In this document: piece by piece, positions 5,592-15,815 of the stretch
Layout of the letters: each line of letters opens with the position of its first letter
How positions within the stretch are numbered: the stretch's first letter is position 1
Source: Candidatus Kaiserbacteria bacterium
Lineage (GTDB): Bacteria > Patescibacteriota > Minisyncoccia > Phycocordibacterales > UBA2100
Direction of reading: 5' to 3'
Assembly: GCA_019247335.1 (NCBI GenBank)
Contig: JAFAPB010000037.1
Location: 1-17,604 of the forward strand
Length of the DNA: 17,604 bases
Notes under the pieces: generated by a model
Database searches by the model: none
Told to the model about the DNA's origin: nothing
What the model saw: only the letters and a program-made list of their open reading frames with translations
Program-made: the position numbers and the translations under genes

Positions 5592-6071
5592 ATGTTGAAG
5601 ATCAGAATGCAGCGGGTCGGCCGGATCAACAGCCCGGCGTACCGCATTGTCGTTGTCGAGCACACGGAGAGCCCGAAGACCGGCAATTTTGTCGAGAAGA
5701 TCGGTACGTACAATCCCAAGACCAAAGAGCGCACCTTGAGCGCGGAGCGCGTGAAATATTGGATGTCGGTAGGCGCGAAGCCGTCGGCGACGGTCCACAA
5801 TATGCTCGTCTCGCTCGGCGTCATCGAGGGCAAGAAGATCAATATCCTCCCGGCCTACAAGGCGCCGGCGGAAGCTGCCGCCGCTGAGCAAGCTGCAGAA
5901 GCTGAAAAGGCCGCCGAGACCGAAGCAAAAGCTGAAGCAAAAGCGGCGCACGACGCTGAAGTCGCCGCCGAGAAGGAGGCGAAGGCTGAAGAGCCCGCAC
6001 AGGAACCGGGCGCAGCCGCAGCAGGCGAAGAAGCGCCGGCAGAAGCCGCCAGCGAGAGCGCCAAAGAATAG
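5592..6071 (+). CDS. rpsP: 30S ribosomal protein S16 with a long Ala/Glu tail
   Basis: Residues 1-85 are a standard S16, a small-subunit assembly protein: MLKIRMQRVGRINSPAYRIVV at the start, then KIGTYNP, ERVKYWMSVGAKPSATVHNML and a final LG. The usual length is 80-90 aa, but this protein continues for about 70 residues of Ala, Glu and Lys (about 90-159), which should be disordered or a single charged helix. The reading frame is uninterrupted and codon choice is mixed, so the tail is not a simple slipped repeat. The gene has its own promoter and heads the rpsP-khpA-trmD group. Confidence 0.96.
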   Translation: MLKIRMQRVGRINSPAYRIVVVEHTESPKTGNFVEKIGTYNPKTKERTLSAERVKYWMSVGAKPSATVHNMLVSLGVIEGKKINILPAYKAPAEAAAAEQAAEAEKAAETEAKAEAKAAHDAEVAAEKEAKAEEPAQEPGAAAAGEEAPAEAASESAKE

Positions 6072-6073
6072 CT

Positions 6074-6102
6074 TTGACTCGCGTTGTGGCGCGTTGTACG
6101 CT
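6074..6102 (+). promoter_or_regulatory. Possible internal promoter before khpA
   Basis: TTGACT (6074-6079) and TACGCT (6097-6102) are 17 bp apart. The -35 is strong; the -10 keeps only the most conserved T, A and T. Another possible -10 is CATTAT (6108-6113). It would let khpA be transcribed separately from rpsP. Confidence 0.35.
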
Positions 6103-6136
6103 GCACTCATTATCGGGTCATTTCAGGCCATCAGTT

Positions 6137-6472
6137 ATGGAACGCGATCAGCAGTTTTTAGAATACGTCGTTAAGGCATTAGTAGATCATCCGGAGGATG
6201 TAAAGATCGGCCGGACCGTGGATGAGATGGGGGTCCTGCTTACGCTCTCCGTCAATAAGGATGATATGGGCAAGGTCATCGGCCGCTCGGGCGCGACGGC
6301 GAAAGCCATCCGCACCGTGCTCCGCGTCGTCGGCATGAAAAACGACGCGCGCGTCAACCTCAAGATCGAAGAGCCGGAAGGCTCCGAGCGCGGCGGGGAA
6401 ACGGGCGCGAGTGAGCCGTACGTGCGCGACACGACGGTCGACGACGTCATCAACGATCTCAAGAGCGAATAA
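6137..6472 (+). CDS. khpA: KH-domain RNA-binding protein (KhpA/YlqC family)
   Basis: This 111-aa protein has a single KH RNA-binding domain covering about residues 5-80. The GxxG loop is GRSG at 49-52 in GKVIGRSGATAKAIRTVL, and the lead-in LLTLSVNKDDMGKVIG matches the family. KhpA works with KhpB/EloR as a global RNA chaperone affecting cell division and envelope synthesis in Firmicutes. A 30-residue C-terminal extension (82-111), rich in Gly, Glu and Asp, follows the domain; standalone KhpA is usually 75-85 aa. The ATG at 6137 is chosen because MERDQQFLEYVVKALVDHP fits the family start; an in-frame ATG at 6074 would add a non-conserved head. Its position between rpsP and trmD is the conserved one. 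Confidence 0.9.
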   Translation: MERDQQFLEYVVKALVDHPEDVKIGRTVDEMGVLLTLSVNKDDMGKVIGRSGATAKAIRTVLRVVGMKNDARVNLKIEEPEGSERGGETGASEPYVRDTTVDDVINDLKSE

Positions 6473-6476
6473 GCTC

Positions 6477-6499
6477 GCGGCCCCGAAAGGGGCCGCTTT
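6477..6499 (+). terminator. GNRA-loop hairpin between khpA and trmD
   Basis: GCGGCCCC (6477-6484) pairs perfectly with GGGGCCGC (6489-6496) around a GAAA tetraloop and is followed by TTTC. The stem is strong but the T-tract is short. trmD begins 12 nt later, so complete termination would leave trmD without an obvious promoter. Partial termination or an mRNA processing/stability hairpin is equally possible. Confidence 0.5.
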
Positions 6500-6508
6500 C
6501 GTAAAGTC

Positions 6509-7165
6509 ATGATTCACTTTCATATCGTCACGCTTTTTCCGGAATCGATCGAGCCGTATTTGAGAAGCTCGGTCATCGGCCGCGCGATAGAGAAAAAGCG
6601 CATCAAAATATCGTTCTACGACCCGAAGCAATTCGTCGGCGGGAAGCGCACGCAGGATGTGCGTGTCGACCGGCGCCCGTATGGCGGCGGGCCGGGAATG
6701 GTCCTGCGACCCGAGCCGATGTTGAAAGCAGTTGAGAAAGCACTGGGGAAGAAGAGCGGCGTCGAGAAAATATTCTTCTCGACCGACGGCGCGCAGTTCG
6801 ACGAGGCGATGGCACAGAAGCTTTCCAAAAAGAAGGACATCGTTTTCATTTGCGGGCACTACGAAGGAATTGACGCGCGCGTCGAGAAAATACTGAAGGC
6901 GAAAAAAGTCTCCGTCGGCCCGTACGTGCTCACGGGCGGAGAGTTGCCCGCTGCGACCGTAATAGATGCGGTCGCGCGCTTCGTGCCGGGCGTGCTCGGT
7001 AAGTCCGAATCGCTCGAGCGCGCGCGCGTCTCGAGCCCGGAAGTCTACACGCGGCCCGAAACGCTCATCTGGAAAAAGAAGAAATATAAAGTGCCGCCGG
7101 TGCTTTTGAGCGGGCATCACGGCAAGATCAATGAATGGAAGCGCAAAGGAAAAGCCAACAGTTAA
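6509..7165 (+). CDS. trmD: tRNA (guanine37-N1)-methyltransferase
   Basis: TrmD uses S-adenosylmethionine to make m1G37 in tRNAs and prevents +1 frameshifting. It is a SPOUT (trefoil-knot) enzyme acting as a dimer. Conserved blocks visible are the N-terminal MIHFHIVTLFPE, DRRPYGGGPGMVLRPEP (54-70), ICGHYEGIDARVEK (114-127), the knot loop VGPYVLTGGELPA (136-148), IDAVARFVPGVLG (152-164, with the catalytic Asp153), YTRP (180-183) and PPVLLSGHHGKINEWKR (196-212). At 218 aa it is shorter than the 240-255 aa of most TrmD proteins, mainly between the knot and YTRP. In many bacteria rimM sits directly upstream; here khpA does, with no rimM visible. Confidence 0.96.
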   Translation: MIHFHIVTLFPESIEPYLRSSVIGRAIEKKRIKISFYDPKQFVGGKRTQDVRVDRRPYGGGPGMVLRPEPMLKAVEKALGKKSGVEKIFFSTDGAQFDEAMAQKLSKKKDIVFICGHYEGIDARVEKILKAKKVSVGPYVLTGGELPAATVIDAVARFVPGVLGKSESLERARVSSPEVYTRPETLIWKKKKYKVPPVLLSGHHGKINEWKRKGKANS

Positions 7166-7177
7166 TGAACACCTCTG

Positions 7178-7207
7178 TTGACCTAAGCACGGCTTCGGTA
7201 TTACGCT
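7178..7207 (+). promoter_or_regulatory. Possible promoter of the HTH gene
   Basis: TTGACC (7178-7183) is a good -35. TACGCT (7202-7207, 18 bp) or TATTAC (7199-7204, 15 bp) could serve as -10. The remaining bases between trmD and 7290 show nothing else I can support. Confidence 0.3.
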
Positions 7208-7289
7208 GATCGTGCAGCGTGGCGCGGTGCCTCGCTGTGAATGCGGCATGACCCCAGACTGGGTGTCAAAGTGAGAAGGACGACTAGGA

Positions 7290-7502
7290 ATGGCGAAAGG
7301 CGACAAACCCGCGGGCGCAAAAGGTCAGCGCTCAAGACGGGGAAGATTCGGGGCCGATGCCCAACAATGGCAAGGCTCCGAGCACTTGAGCGCGGGAGAA
7401 GCGGCGGCCGAACTGGGGATGACCGCCCACCATCTCTCGCATATGATCGACCTCGGGCGCGACGAAGTCGGCCCGAACGGATCGCTCAAGCTGTGGACCT
7501 GA
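7290..7502 (+). CDS. Small helix-turn-helix protein, excisionase/MerR-like
   Basis: This 70-aa protein has a basic glycine-rich head (1-28) and then HLSAGEAAAELGMTAHHLSHMIDLGR at about 32-57. That segment fits a helix-turn-helix of the excisionase or MerR N-terminal type: a helix with EAAAELGM, a turn, and a recognition helix HHLSHMI. It is followed by a short wing-like end (DEVGPNGSLKLW). The start is supported by an SD (AAGGA, 7276-7280, 9-nt spacing). It lacks an effector domain, so it is probably a DNA-binding accessory factor or small repressor. An overlapping ORF in another frame (7241-7516) is Arg-rich and lacks an RBS. A 20-bp palindrome lies 31 nt after the stop and a terminator follows. 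Confidence 0.68.
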   Translation: MAKGDKPAGAKGQRSRRGRFGADAQQWQGSEHLSAGEAAAELGMTAHHLSHMIDLGRDEVGPNGSLKLWT

Positions 7503-7533
7503 TGTCCTTCAAGTAACACAAGGTTTGCGTAAT

Positions 7534-7553
7534 TATGACTTAGCTAAGTCATA
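7534..7553. repeat. 20-bp perfect palindrome
   Basis: TATGACTTAGCTAAGTCATA is exactly self-complementary over all 20 bases. It lies between the HTH gene and its terminator. As DNA it has the size and symmetry of a binding site for a dimeric regulator. As RNA it would form an 8-bp hairpin with an AGCU loop. Confidence 0.7.
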
Positions 7554-7559
7554 CCCTTT

Positions 7560-7609
7560 GCCCGGAAACGGTCATCTGACGAGATGATACGCCCGGGCCT
7601 TTCTTTTTT
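7560..7609 (+). terminator. Rho-independent terminator after the HTH gene
   Basis: The outer stem is GCCCGG (7560-7565) with CCGGGC (7593-7598). An inner stem, TCATCT (7572-7577) with AGATGA (7582-7587), is closed by GACG. The T-rich run CTTTCTTTTTT ends at 7609. Confidence 0.82.
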
Positions 7610-7640
7610 GTCAGATCAATCAGATTCCATAGACGGTTAT

Positions 7641-8069
7641 ATGTGGCACTATTCATATATGGACGGTAAGTTAGACAGAAGGCTGTCGCGTCAAATCCAG
7701 GGGGCAGGAGCAACTGAACTACGGCGCGCGAAAGCGGAAAAGAGAGAACGTGAAGCCCAGCGGGAGCGCGAATTCGCGAGCGGAGAGCGTTTGTCCTATG
7801 CCCCTGTTATCGCTGAAATTGCCGAAGCAATAGATGATAAGCACATTGACGAGCATCTGCATCCGGAGGATGCCGCGTTCCGAGCGCGTGAAGCATTCTC
7901 GCCTCTGTGGGACAATATATTGATAGCCCATAAAAAGGGCGTGCAACTCGACTTTACGCCCCTCACTGAGATCGGTGTTACCGAAAAAGGGGTCGCGCAT
8001 CTCCTTCGTATCCTCCATTCGCTGCGCGAATCGCGGGAGTATCCGAACGGTCCGAACCATATCGCTTGA
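7641..8069 (+). CDS. Unrecognised charged 142-aa protein
   Basis: The frame is open from 7584, but that ATG lies inside the preceding terminator stem, so 7641 (MWHYSYMDGK) or 7659 (MDGKLDRRL) is more likely; neither has an SD. After the start comes a highly charged, probably helical region (RRAKAEKREREAQREREF, about residues 29-46), then an acidic part (IAEIAEAIDDKHIDEHLHPED) and a final Leu-rich helix (GVAHLLRILHSLRESREY). There is no signal peptide or membrane helix. The family is not recognised. The stop codon TGA (8067-8069) overlaps the -35 box of the rpoB promoter. Confidence 0.62.
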   Translation: MWHYSYMDGKLDRRLSRQIQGAGATELRRAKAEKREREAQREREFASGERLSYAPVIAEIAEAIDDKHIDEHLHPEDAAFRAREAFSPLWDNILIAHKKGVQLDFTPLTEIGVTEKGVAHLLRILHSLRESREYPNGPNHIA

Positions 8070-8094
8070 CGTCGGGCAGCCCCTCCTATATATT
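8066..8094 (+). promoter_or_regulatory. Strong sigma70-type promoter of rpoBC
   Basis: TTGACG (8066-8071) and TATATT (8089-8094) each match 5 of 6 consensus bases and are 17 bp apart, the best promoter in the window. Transcription should start near 8101, about 146 nt before the rpoB ATG. Confidence 0.8.
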
Positions 8095-8100
8095 TGGCCG

Positions 8101-8246
8101 ACATTTGCTCCTCGATTGTGTTGCGGCCGCTTATCGAGCAAAACGGAGGTATCTTCGCGGGACCTCTATTTTTTATTACAGGGCATTCATACTAATCACA
8201 TACGGTGTTCCGCTGCGCGGGCGGAAACGTCGTGTGTCCCACTCGC
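8101..8246 (+). promoter_or_regulatory. Long structured 5' leader of rpoB
   Basis: TTTGCTC (8104-8110) pairs with GAGCAAA (8136-8142), with GAT/ATC continuing the stem inside a 3-nt bulge. The loop contains CGGCC (8124-8128), which could pair instead with GGCCG at 8096-8100 if that is transcribed. A second weaker stem with a T-tract follows at 8145-8174. The rest (8175-8246) shows no SD before the ATG and no ORF I can support. Other core-gene leaders in the window are far shorter, so a regulatory role is plausible but unproven. Confidence 0.45.
8145..8174 (+). terminator. Possible attenuator terminator in the rpoB leader
   Basis: GGAGGT (8145-8150) pairs with ACCTCT (8162-8167; five Watson-Crick pairs plus one G-U) around an 11-nt loop, followed by A and six T (8169-8174). 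The stem is short, so efficiency is doubtful. The GGAG in its left arm is also complementary to CTCC (8108-8111) in the first leader hairpin, a layout that would allow alternative folding. Confidence 0.38.
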
Positions 8247-11200
8247 ATGGCAAAAACCAAGCAGGCGCGGCCGCAGAAATACTTCGGCCGTCACCGGGAG
8301 CCCCTCGTCAAGCTCCCCTCGCTGGTCGAATCGCAGATCGCATCGTTCACGGAGTTCGTTGAAGGCGGAGCGGAACGCGTCTTCAAGGAATTCTCTCCGA
8401 TAAGCGATCACTCGGGCAAAAAGTTCGAGCTCACGCTCAAGAAGTTCACCTTCGGCGATCTCCGCTGGGATGAACACTACGCGAAGCAGCAGATGAAGAC
8501 CTACGAGGCGCCCCTTAGCATGGTCGTCGAGCTCAAGAACAAGACGACGGGGGAAAAGAAAGAGCAGGAGATCTTCCTCGCCGATTTTCCGTGGATGACG
8601 GCGCACGGCACGTTCATCATCAACGGCGTCGAACGCATCATCGTCCCGCAGCTCGCGCGCTCGTACGGCGTGTTCTTCGAAGCCGTTCCTTACAAAGGCA
8701 AGAATTACTTCGCCGCCAAAGTGATCCCGTCGCGCGGCGTGTGGATCGAGATCGAATCAGATGCCGACGGCGCGATCTATGTGAAGATCGACCGCAAGCG
8801 CCGCTTTCCGGTCACCGCGCTTCTGCGCGTCTTGGGGCTCACCGACGAGAAGATGATCTCCGCGAAATTCGCCGGCTCTGCCGCACGCGATGCGATCGTC
8901 GCAACGATCGCGCATGACACCGCGCACACGGTGGACGAGGCGTTTGTCGAGATCTACCGGCGCCTCCGCGACGGCGATATCGCGACCGCAGAAAATGCGC
9001 GCGATCACGTGCAGTCCATCCTCTCGGCCGAACGCTACGACTTCTCGAAAGTGGGCCGCTTCCATTTCAACCGCCGCTTCGGACTCCCGACGACGGAGAA
9101 AGAGATCTCGAACTCCACGCTCTCGCTCGAAGACATCGTCCGCATCGTGACGCACATCGCGGAGCTCAATCAGAATCCGAATTCGGAAGGTGACGACATC
9201 GACCACCTCGGCTTCCGCCGCGTGCGTTTCGCAGGCGAGTTGCTTGAGCAGCGCATGCGCGTCGGCCTCTCGCGCATGAAGCGCAACATCCAAGACCGCA
9301 TGGCGATGGTGGACGCGGAGACGACAACGCCAGTCTCATTCGTGAATCCGCGCCCGTTCCAGGCCGCGATCCGCGAGTTCTTCACGACCGACCAGCTCTC
9401 GCAGCTCATGCAGCAGTACAACACCCTCGATGAGATCGAGCACCTTCGCACGCTCTCGACGCTCGGCCGCGGCGGCCTCACCTCCGAGCGCGCCGGTCTC
9501 GAAGTGCGCGACGTGCACTCGTCGCACTACGGCCGCGTGTGCCCGATCCACACGCCGGAAGGCAAGAACATCGGACTCGTTTTGCACATGTCGCTCTACG
9601 CCCGCCCCAACGAGTTCGGCATCATCGAAACACCGTACGCGAAAGTGGAGAACGGCAAGATCACGAAAGAGATCGCGTATCTGAATGCGCTCGAGGAAGA
9701 GAATTTCCCGATCGCGCATGCCGCGACGCCGCGCGATGAGGACGGCAAGCTCACGGAGAAGATCGCGGAGGTCCGCTTCCACGGCAAGCCCACACTCGTC
9801 CGCCGCGAAGACGTGAAGTACATCGAAGTGGCGACCAACCAGCCGTTCTCCGTGGCGACCTCGCTCATTCCGTTCGTCGAGAACGACGACGCGAACCGCG
9901 CGCTCATGGGTTCGAACATGCAGAAGCAGGCCGTGCCGCTCGTCGTCCCCGAAGCGCCCGTCGTCTCGACCGGCGTCGAAGCTGCGGCCGCTAAGGATTC
10001 CGGCCGCCTCATCATCGCACAAGAAGCGGGAGAGGTGACCTATGCCGATGCTTCGTGCATCAAGGTCAAAAATGACGACGGCAAGACCAAGGAATATAAG
10101 CTCGTCAATTTCTCGCGCACCAACGGCTTCACGACCTTCCATCAGCGCCCGCTCGTTTCCGTCGGCGAGAACGTCAAGAAAGGAACGATCCTCGCTGATA
10201 CCTCGACCTCGGTCGGCGGCCAGCTCGCGATCGGACAGAATGTTCGCGTCGCGTTCTTGCCCTGGTTCGGCGCCAACTTCGAGGACGCGATCGTCATCTC
10301 CGAGCGTCTCGCAAAGGATGCGAAATTTTCGTCCATCCACATGGAGGAGTTCGTCTGCATCGTACGCGATACGAAGCTCGGTCCTGAAGTCACGACCCAC
10401 GACATTCCCAACGTTTCCGAATTCAAGCTCCGCAACCTCGATGAAGATGGCGTCGTCCGCATCGGCGCGGAAGTCCGCCCGGGCGACATTCTCGTCGGCA
10501 AAGTGACGCCGAAAGGCGAGACGCAGCTCACCCCGGAAGAGCGTCTCTTGCACGCGATCTTCGGCGAAAAGGCGAAGGACGTGAAAGACACCTCGCTCCG
10601 CATGGAAGGCGGCAAGCGCGGACGCGTCATCGGCGTCAAAGTGTTCTCCCGCGAAACCGGTGACCAGCTCGAGAGCGGCGTCATCAAGCGCGTGCATATC
10701 GAGGTCGCGCAGCTCCGCACGATCTCGGTCGGCGACAAGCTCGCCGGACGCCATGGCAACAAGGGCGTTATTTCCCGCATCTTGCCGGAAGAGGACATGC
10801 CGTTCGATGAGCACGGCAATCCGGTGGACATCATTCTGACTCCGCTCGGCGTCCCGTCGCGCATGAACCTCGGTCAAATTCTCGAGACGCACCTCGGTCT
10901 CGCCGCTGAAATGCTCGGCTACCAGGCCGTCGTCCCGTCGTTCTCGGGCGCCACCGAAGAGGAGATCAAAAGCGAGCTTAAAGAAGCAGGCGTTTCCGAG
11001 ACAGGAAAGCGCACGCTCTTCGACGGCCGCACGGGTGAATCATTTGCGCAGCCCGTCATGGTCGGCGTCATGTACATGCTGAAGCTGCACCACATGGTGG
11101 AAGACAAGATCCATATGCGTTCGATCGGCCCCTACTCGCTCACGACCCAGCAGCCGCTCGGCGGCAAGGCGCAAAACGGCGGCCAGCGCGTCGGAGAAAT

Positions 11201-11423
11201 GGAAGTGTGGGCGTTCCTCGGCTACGGAGCTGCGTACTCCTTGCGAGAAATTCTCACGATCAAATCCGACGACATCCTGGGCCGCTCCGCCGCATTCGAT
11301 GCGATCGTCTCCGGCAAGCGCATTCAGGAAACGAACACGCCGGCGACGTTCAACGTCTTGGTCAGACACTTGCGCGGTCTCGGTATCGACATCGAATTTA
11401 TGGAAAGGGAAGCCAGCCTTTAA
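8247..11423 (+). CDS. rpoB: DNA-directed RNA polymerase subunit beta
   Basis: This is the beta subunit of RNA polymerase (1058 aa), which forms one pincer of the enzyme and half of the active centre. Landmarks are GTFIINGVERIIVPQLARS (121-139), the rifampicin region with QLSQLMQQ (383-390), GGLTSERAGLEVRDVHSSHYGRVCPIHTPEG shortly after it, KLAGRHGNKG (831-840) lining the active site, and the C-terminal anchor with W988 (EVWAFLGYGAA, LTIKSDD). It is shorter than E. coli (1342) and B. subtilis (1193) and seems to lack large lineage-specific insertions. MAKTKQARPQKYF at 8247 is chosen as the start because it fits the family; an in-frame ATG at 8205 would add 14 unconserved residues. In the rifampicin pocket, E. 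coli Asp516 and Arg529 correspond to Gln389 and Thr402. rpoC follows after 20 nt. Confidence 0.98.
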   Translation: MAKTKQARPQKYFGRHREPLVKLPSLVESQIASFTEFVEGGAERVFKEFSPISDHSGKKFELTLKKFTFGDLRWDEHYAKQQMKTYEAPLSMVVELKNKTTGEKKEQEIFLADFPWMTAHGTFIINGVERIIVPQLARSYGVFFEAVPYKGKNYFAAKVIPSRGVWIEIESDADGAIYVKIDRKRRFPVTALLRVLGLTDEKMISAKFAGSAARDAIVATIAHDTAHTVDEAFVEIYRRLRDGDIATAENARDHVQSILSAERYDFSKVGRFHFNRRFGLPTTEKEISNSTLSLEDIVRIVTHIAELNQNPNSEGDDIDHLGFRRVRFAGELLEQRMRVGLSRMKRNIQDRMAMVDAETTTPVSFVNPRPFQAAIREFFTTDQLSQLMQQYNTLDEIEHLRTLSTLGRGGLTSERAGLEVRDVHSSHYGRVCPIHTPEGKNIGLVLHMSLYARPNEFGIIETPYAKVENGKITKEIAYLNALEEENFPIAHAATPRDEDGKLTEKIAEVRFHGKPTLVRREDVKYIEVATNQPFSVATSLIPFVENDDANRALMGSNMQKQAVPLVVPEAPVVSTGVEAAAAKDSGRLIIAQEAGEVTYADASCIKVKNDDGKTKEYKLVNFSRTNGFTTFHQRPLVSVGENVKKGTILADTSTSVGGQLAIGQNVRVAFLPWFGANFEDAIVISERLAKDAKFSSIHMEEFVCIVRDTKLGPEVTTHDIPNVSEFKLRNLDEDGVVRIGAEVRPGDILVGKVTPKGETQLTPEERLLHAIFGEKAKDVKDTSLRMEGGKRGRVIGVKVFSRETGDQLESGVIKRVHIEVAQLRTISVGDKLAGRHGNKGVISRILPEEDMPFDEHGNPVDIILTPLGVPSRMNLGQILETHLGLAAEMLGYQAVVPSFSGATEEEIKSELKEAGVSETGKRTLFDGRTGESFAQPVMVGVMYMLKLHHMVEDKIHMRSIGPYSLTTQQPLGGKAQNGGQRVGEMEVWAFLGYGAAYSLREILTIKSDDILGRSAAFDAIVSGKRIQETNTPATFNVLVRHLRGLGIDIEFMEREASL

Positions 11424-11443
11424 TCGCCTAACGAACATCACCT

Positions 11444-15148
<3,705 letters not shown>

Positions 15149-15165
15149 CAAGCGACTCCGCTAAC

Positions 15166-15189
15166 AAAAAAGCCCTTCGGGGCTTTTTT
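15166..15189. terminator. UUCG terminator of rpoBC (symmetrical)
   Basis: AAAAAAGCCC (15166-15175), TTCG loop, GGGCTTTTTT (15180-15189). The A and T runs make it functional in both directions. It begins 18 nt after the rpoC stop. Confidence 0.93.
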
Positions 15190-15239
15190 GTTTATGTGCC
15201 GCGTGATATGAAGGCCAAAGTCAGCACAAAGGAGTCGAT

Positions 15240-15713
15240 ATGCGACACGCAGTAACACTGCTCGCCGTCGCACTCCTTTCAAGAGTGCGCGAAAAAGGCA
15301 AAACATCACGGCCGCCATGGCATCCGCTCGTCGGATGGCGCTGGCTCTTCGGCGTTCGCGAAATACCGTCGATTTCGACGGATTTCGCCGACATGCTGCG
15401 CCTCCATCCGGAATTGACCGAGGCGGATCTCGTCTGTGCCGCCTCGTCGATCGAAGAATTTCGCACGCCGACTGAGATCCCAATCACAGGATATGACACG
15501 CTCTGCGGTCTTATCTTTGAACTTGGTCGCGGCAGCCTTCTCGTAGTTGTACCTGCTCATGCGAGCCTTCGCAGCTGCCGAGTGCGGACATACGTGATGG
15601 GCGAGTCGTCGGCAACGGAACGGTCGAACCTGGGCGGCAAACTGGTGCACGTGCTCGAAGAATATCTCTTCGGGCCTGCGCCTGATTTCGAAATGCCGCT
15701 GCGCAAGAAATGA
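15240..15713 (+). CDS. Unrecognised 157-aa protein
   Basis: The start is supported by the best SD in the window, AAAGGAG (15228-15234) with 5-nt spacing. The N-terminus MRHAVTLLAVALL is mildly hydrophobic but is too short and followed by too many charges to be a clear signal peptide. The middle (LHPELTEADLVCAASSIEEF) looks helical. A hydrophobic strand, GSLLVVVPAH, lies near residue 100, and the end is basic (MPLRKK). The three cysteines are scattered and form no metal motif. I recognise no family. It sits alone between the rpoC terminator and the promoter of the next gene. Confidence 0.72.
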   Translation: MRHAVTLLAVALLSRVREKGKTSRPPWHPLVGWRWLFGVREIPSISTDFADMLRLHPELTEADLVCAASSIEEFRTPTEIPITGYDTLCGLIFELGRGSLLVVVPAHASLRSCRVRTYVMGESSATERSNLGGKLVHVLEEYLFGPAPDFEMPLRKK

Positions 15714-15746
15714 CGGGGCAACCGCAAGGAGGCCCCCGGAGCTTTT
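15714..15746 (+). terminator. Weak possible terminator
   Basis: CGGGGC (15714-15719) can pair with GCCCCCG (15732-15738) with one bulged C around a 12-nt loop, followed by GAGCTTTT. The T-run is only four bases and overlaps the next -35 box. Confidence 0.3.
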
Positions 15747-15773
15747 GACACTCGTAACGGTTACACGTACCGT
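15745..15773 (+). promoter_or_regulatory. Promoter of the 136-aa gene
   Basis: A perfect -35, TTGACA (15745-15750), is followed after 17 bp by TACCGT (15768-15773), which keeps the key T, A and T of the -10. The leader would be about 35 nt with a good SD. The inverted repeat at 15755-15775 fills the spacer and -10. Confidence 0.5.
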
Positions 15774-15775
15774 TA
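15755..15775. promoter_or_regulatory. Operator-like inverted repeat over the promoter
   Basis: TAACGGT (15755-15761) and ACCGTTA (15769-15775) are perfect inverted arms 7 bp apart. The left part is itself palindromic (GTAAC-G-GTTAC, 15754-15764). The arms lie about 14 bp centre to centre and cover the -10 box, the expected place for a repressor site. Confidence 0.5.
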
Positions 15776-15815
15776 AAGCAGTATCAGCATTCTGGCGACG
15801 AGGAGGACCAGAAAC

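Noticed and set aside
5161..5598. Plus-strand ORF of 145 codons opposite the minus-strand gene
   Set aside because: Ser/Arg-rich low-quality translation, no RBS, and it runs through the rpsP promoter and start.
6074..6136. Longer khpA start at 6074
   Set aside because: The added residues are not family-like and cover a likely promoter.
7241..7516. 91-codon plus-strand ORF overlapping the HTH gene
   Set aside because: Arg-rich out-of-frame translation with no RBS; the overlapping frame has an SD and a recognisable HTH.
7584..7640. Upstream start of the 142-aa protein at 7584
   Set aside because: It lies within the terminator hairpin and before its T-tract.
8122..8131. GCGGCCGC as a stand-alone regulatory palindrome
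   Set aside because: Eight bases is too short in GC-rich DNA; it is better described as part of the leader hairpin loop.
8205..8246. Longer rpoB start at 8205
   Set aside because: It adds 14 residues (MFRCAGGNVVCPTR) unlike any RpoB head and has no RBS.
9336..10892. 518-codon minus-strand ORF inside rpoB
   Set aside because: It is the reverse frame of a conserved gene in GC-rich DNA; its Asp/Arg/Glu-rich translation reflects codon bias.
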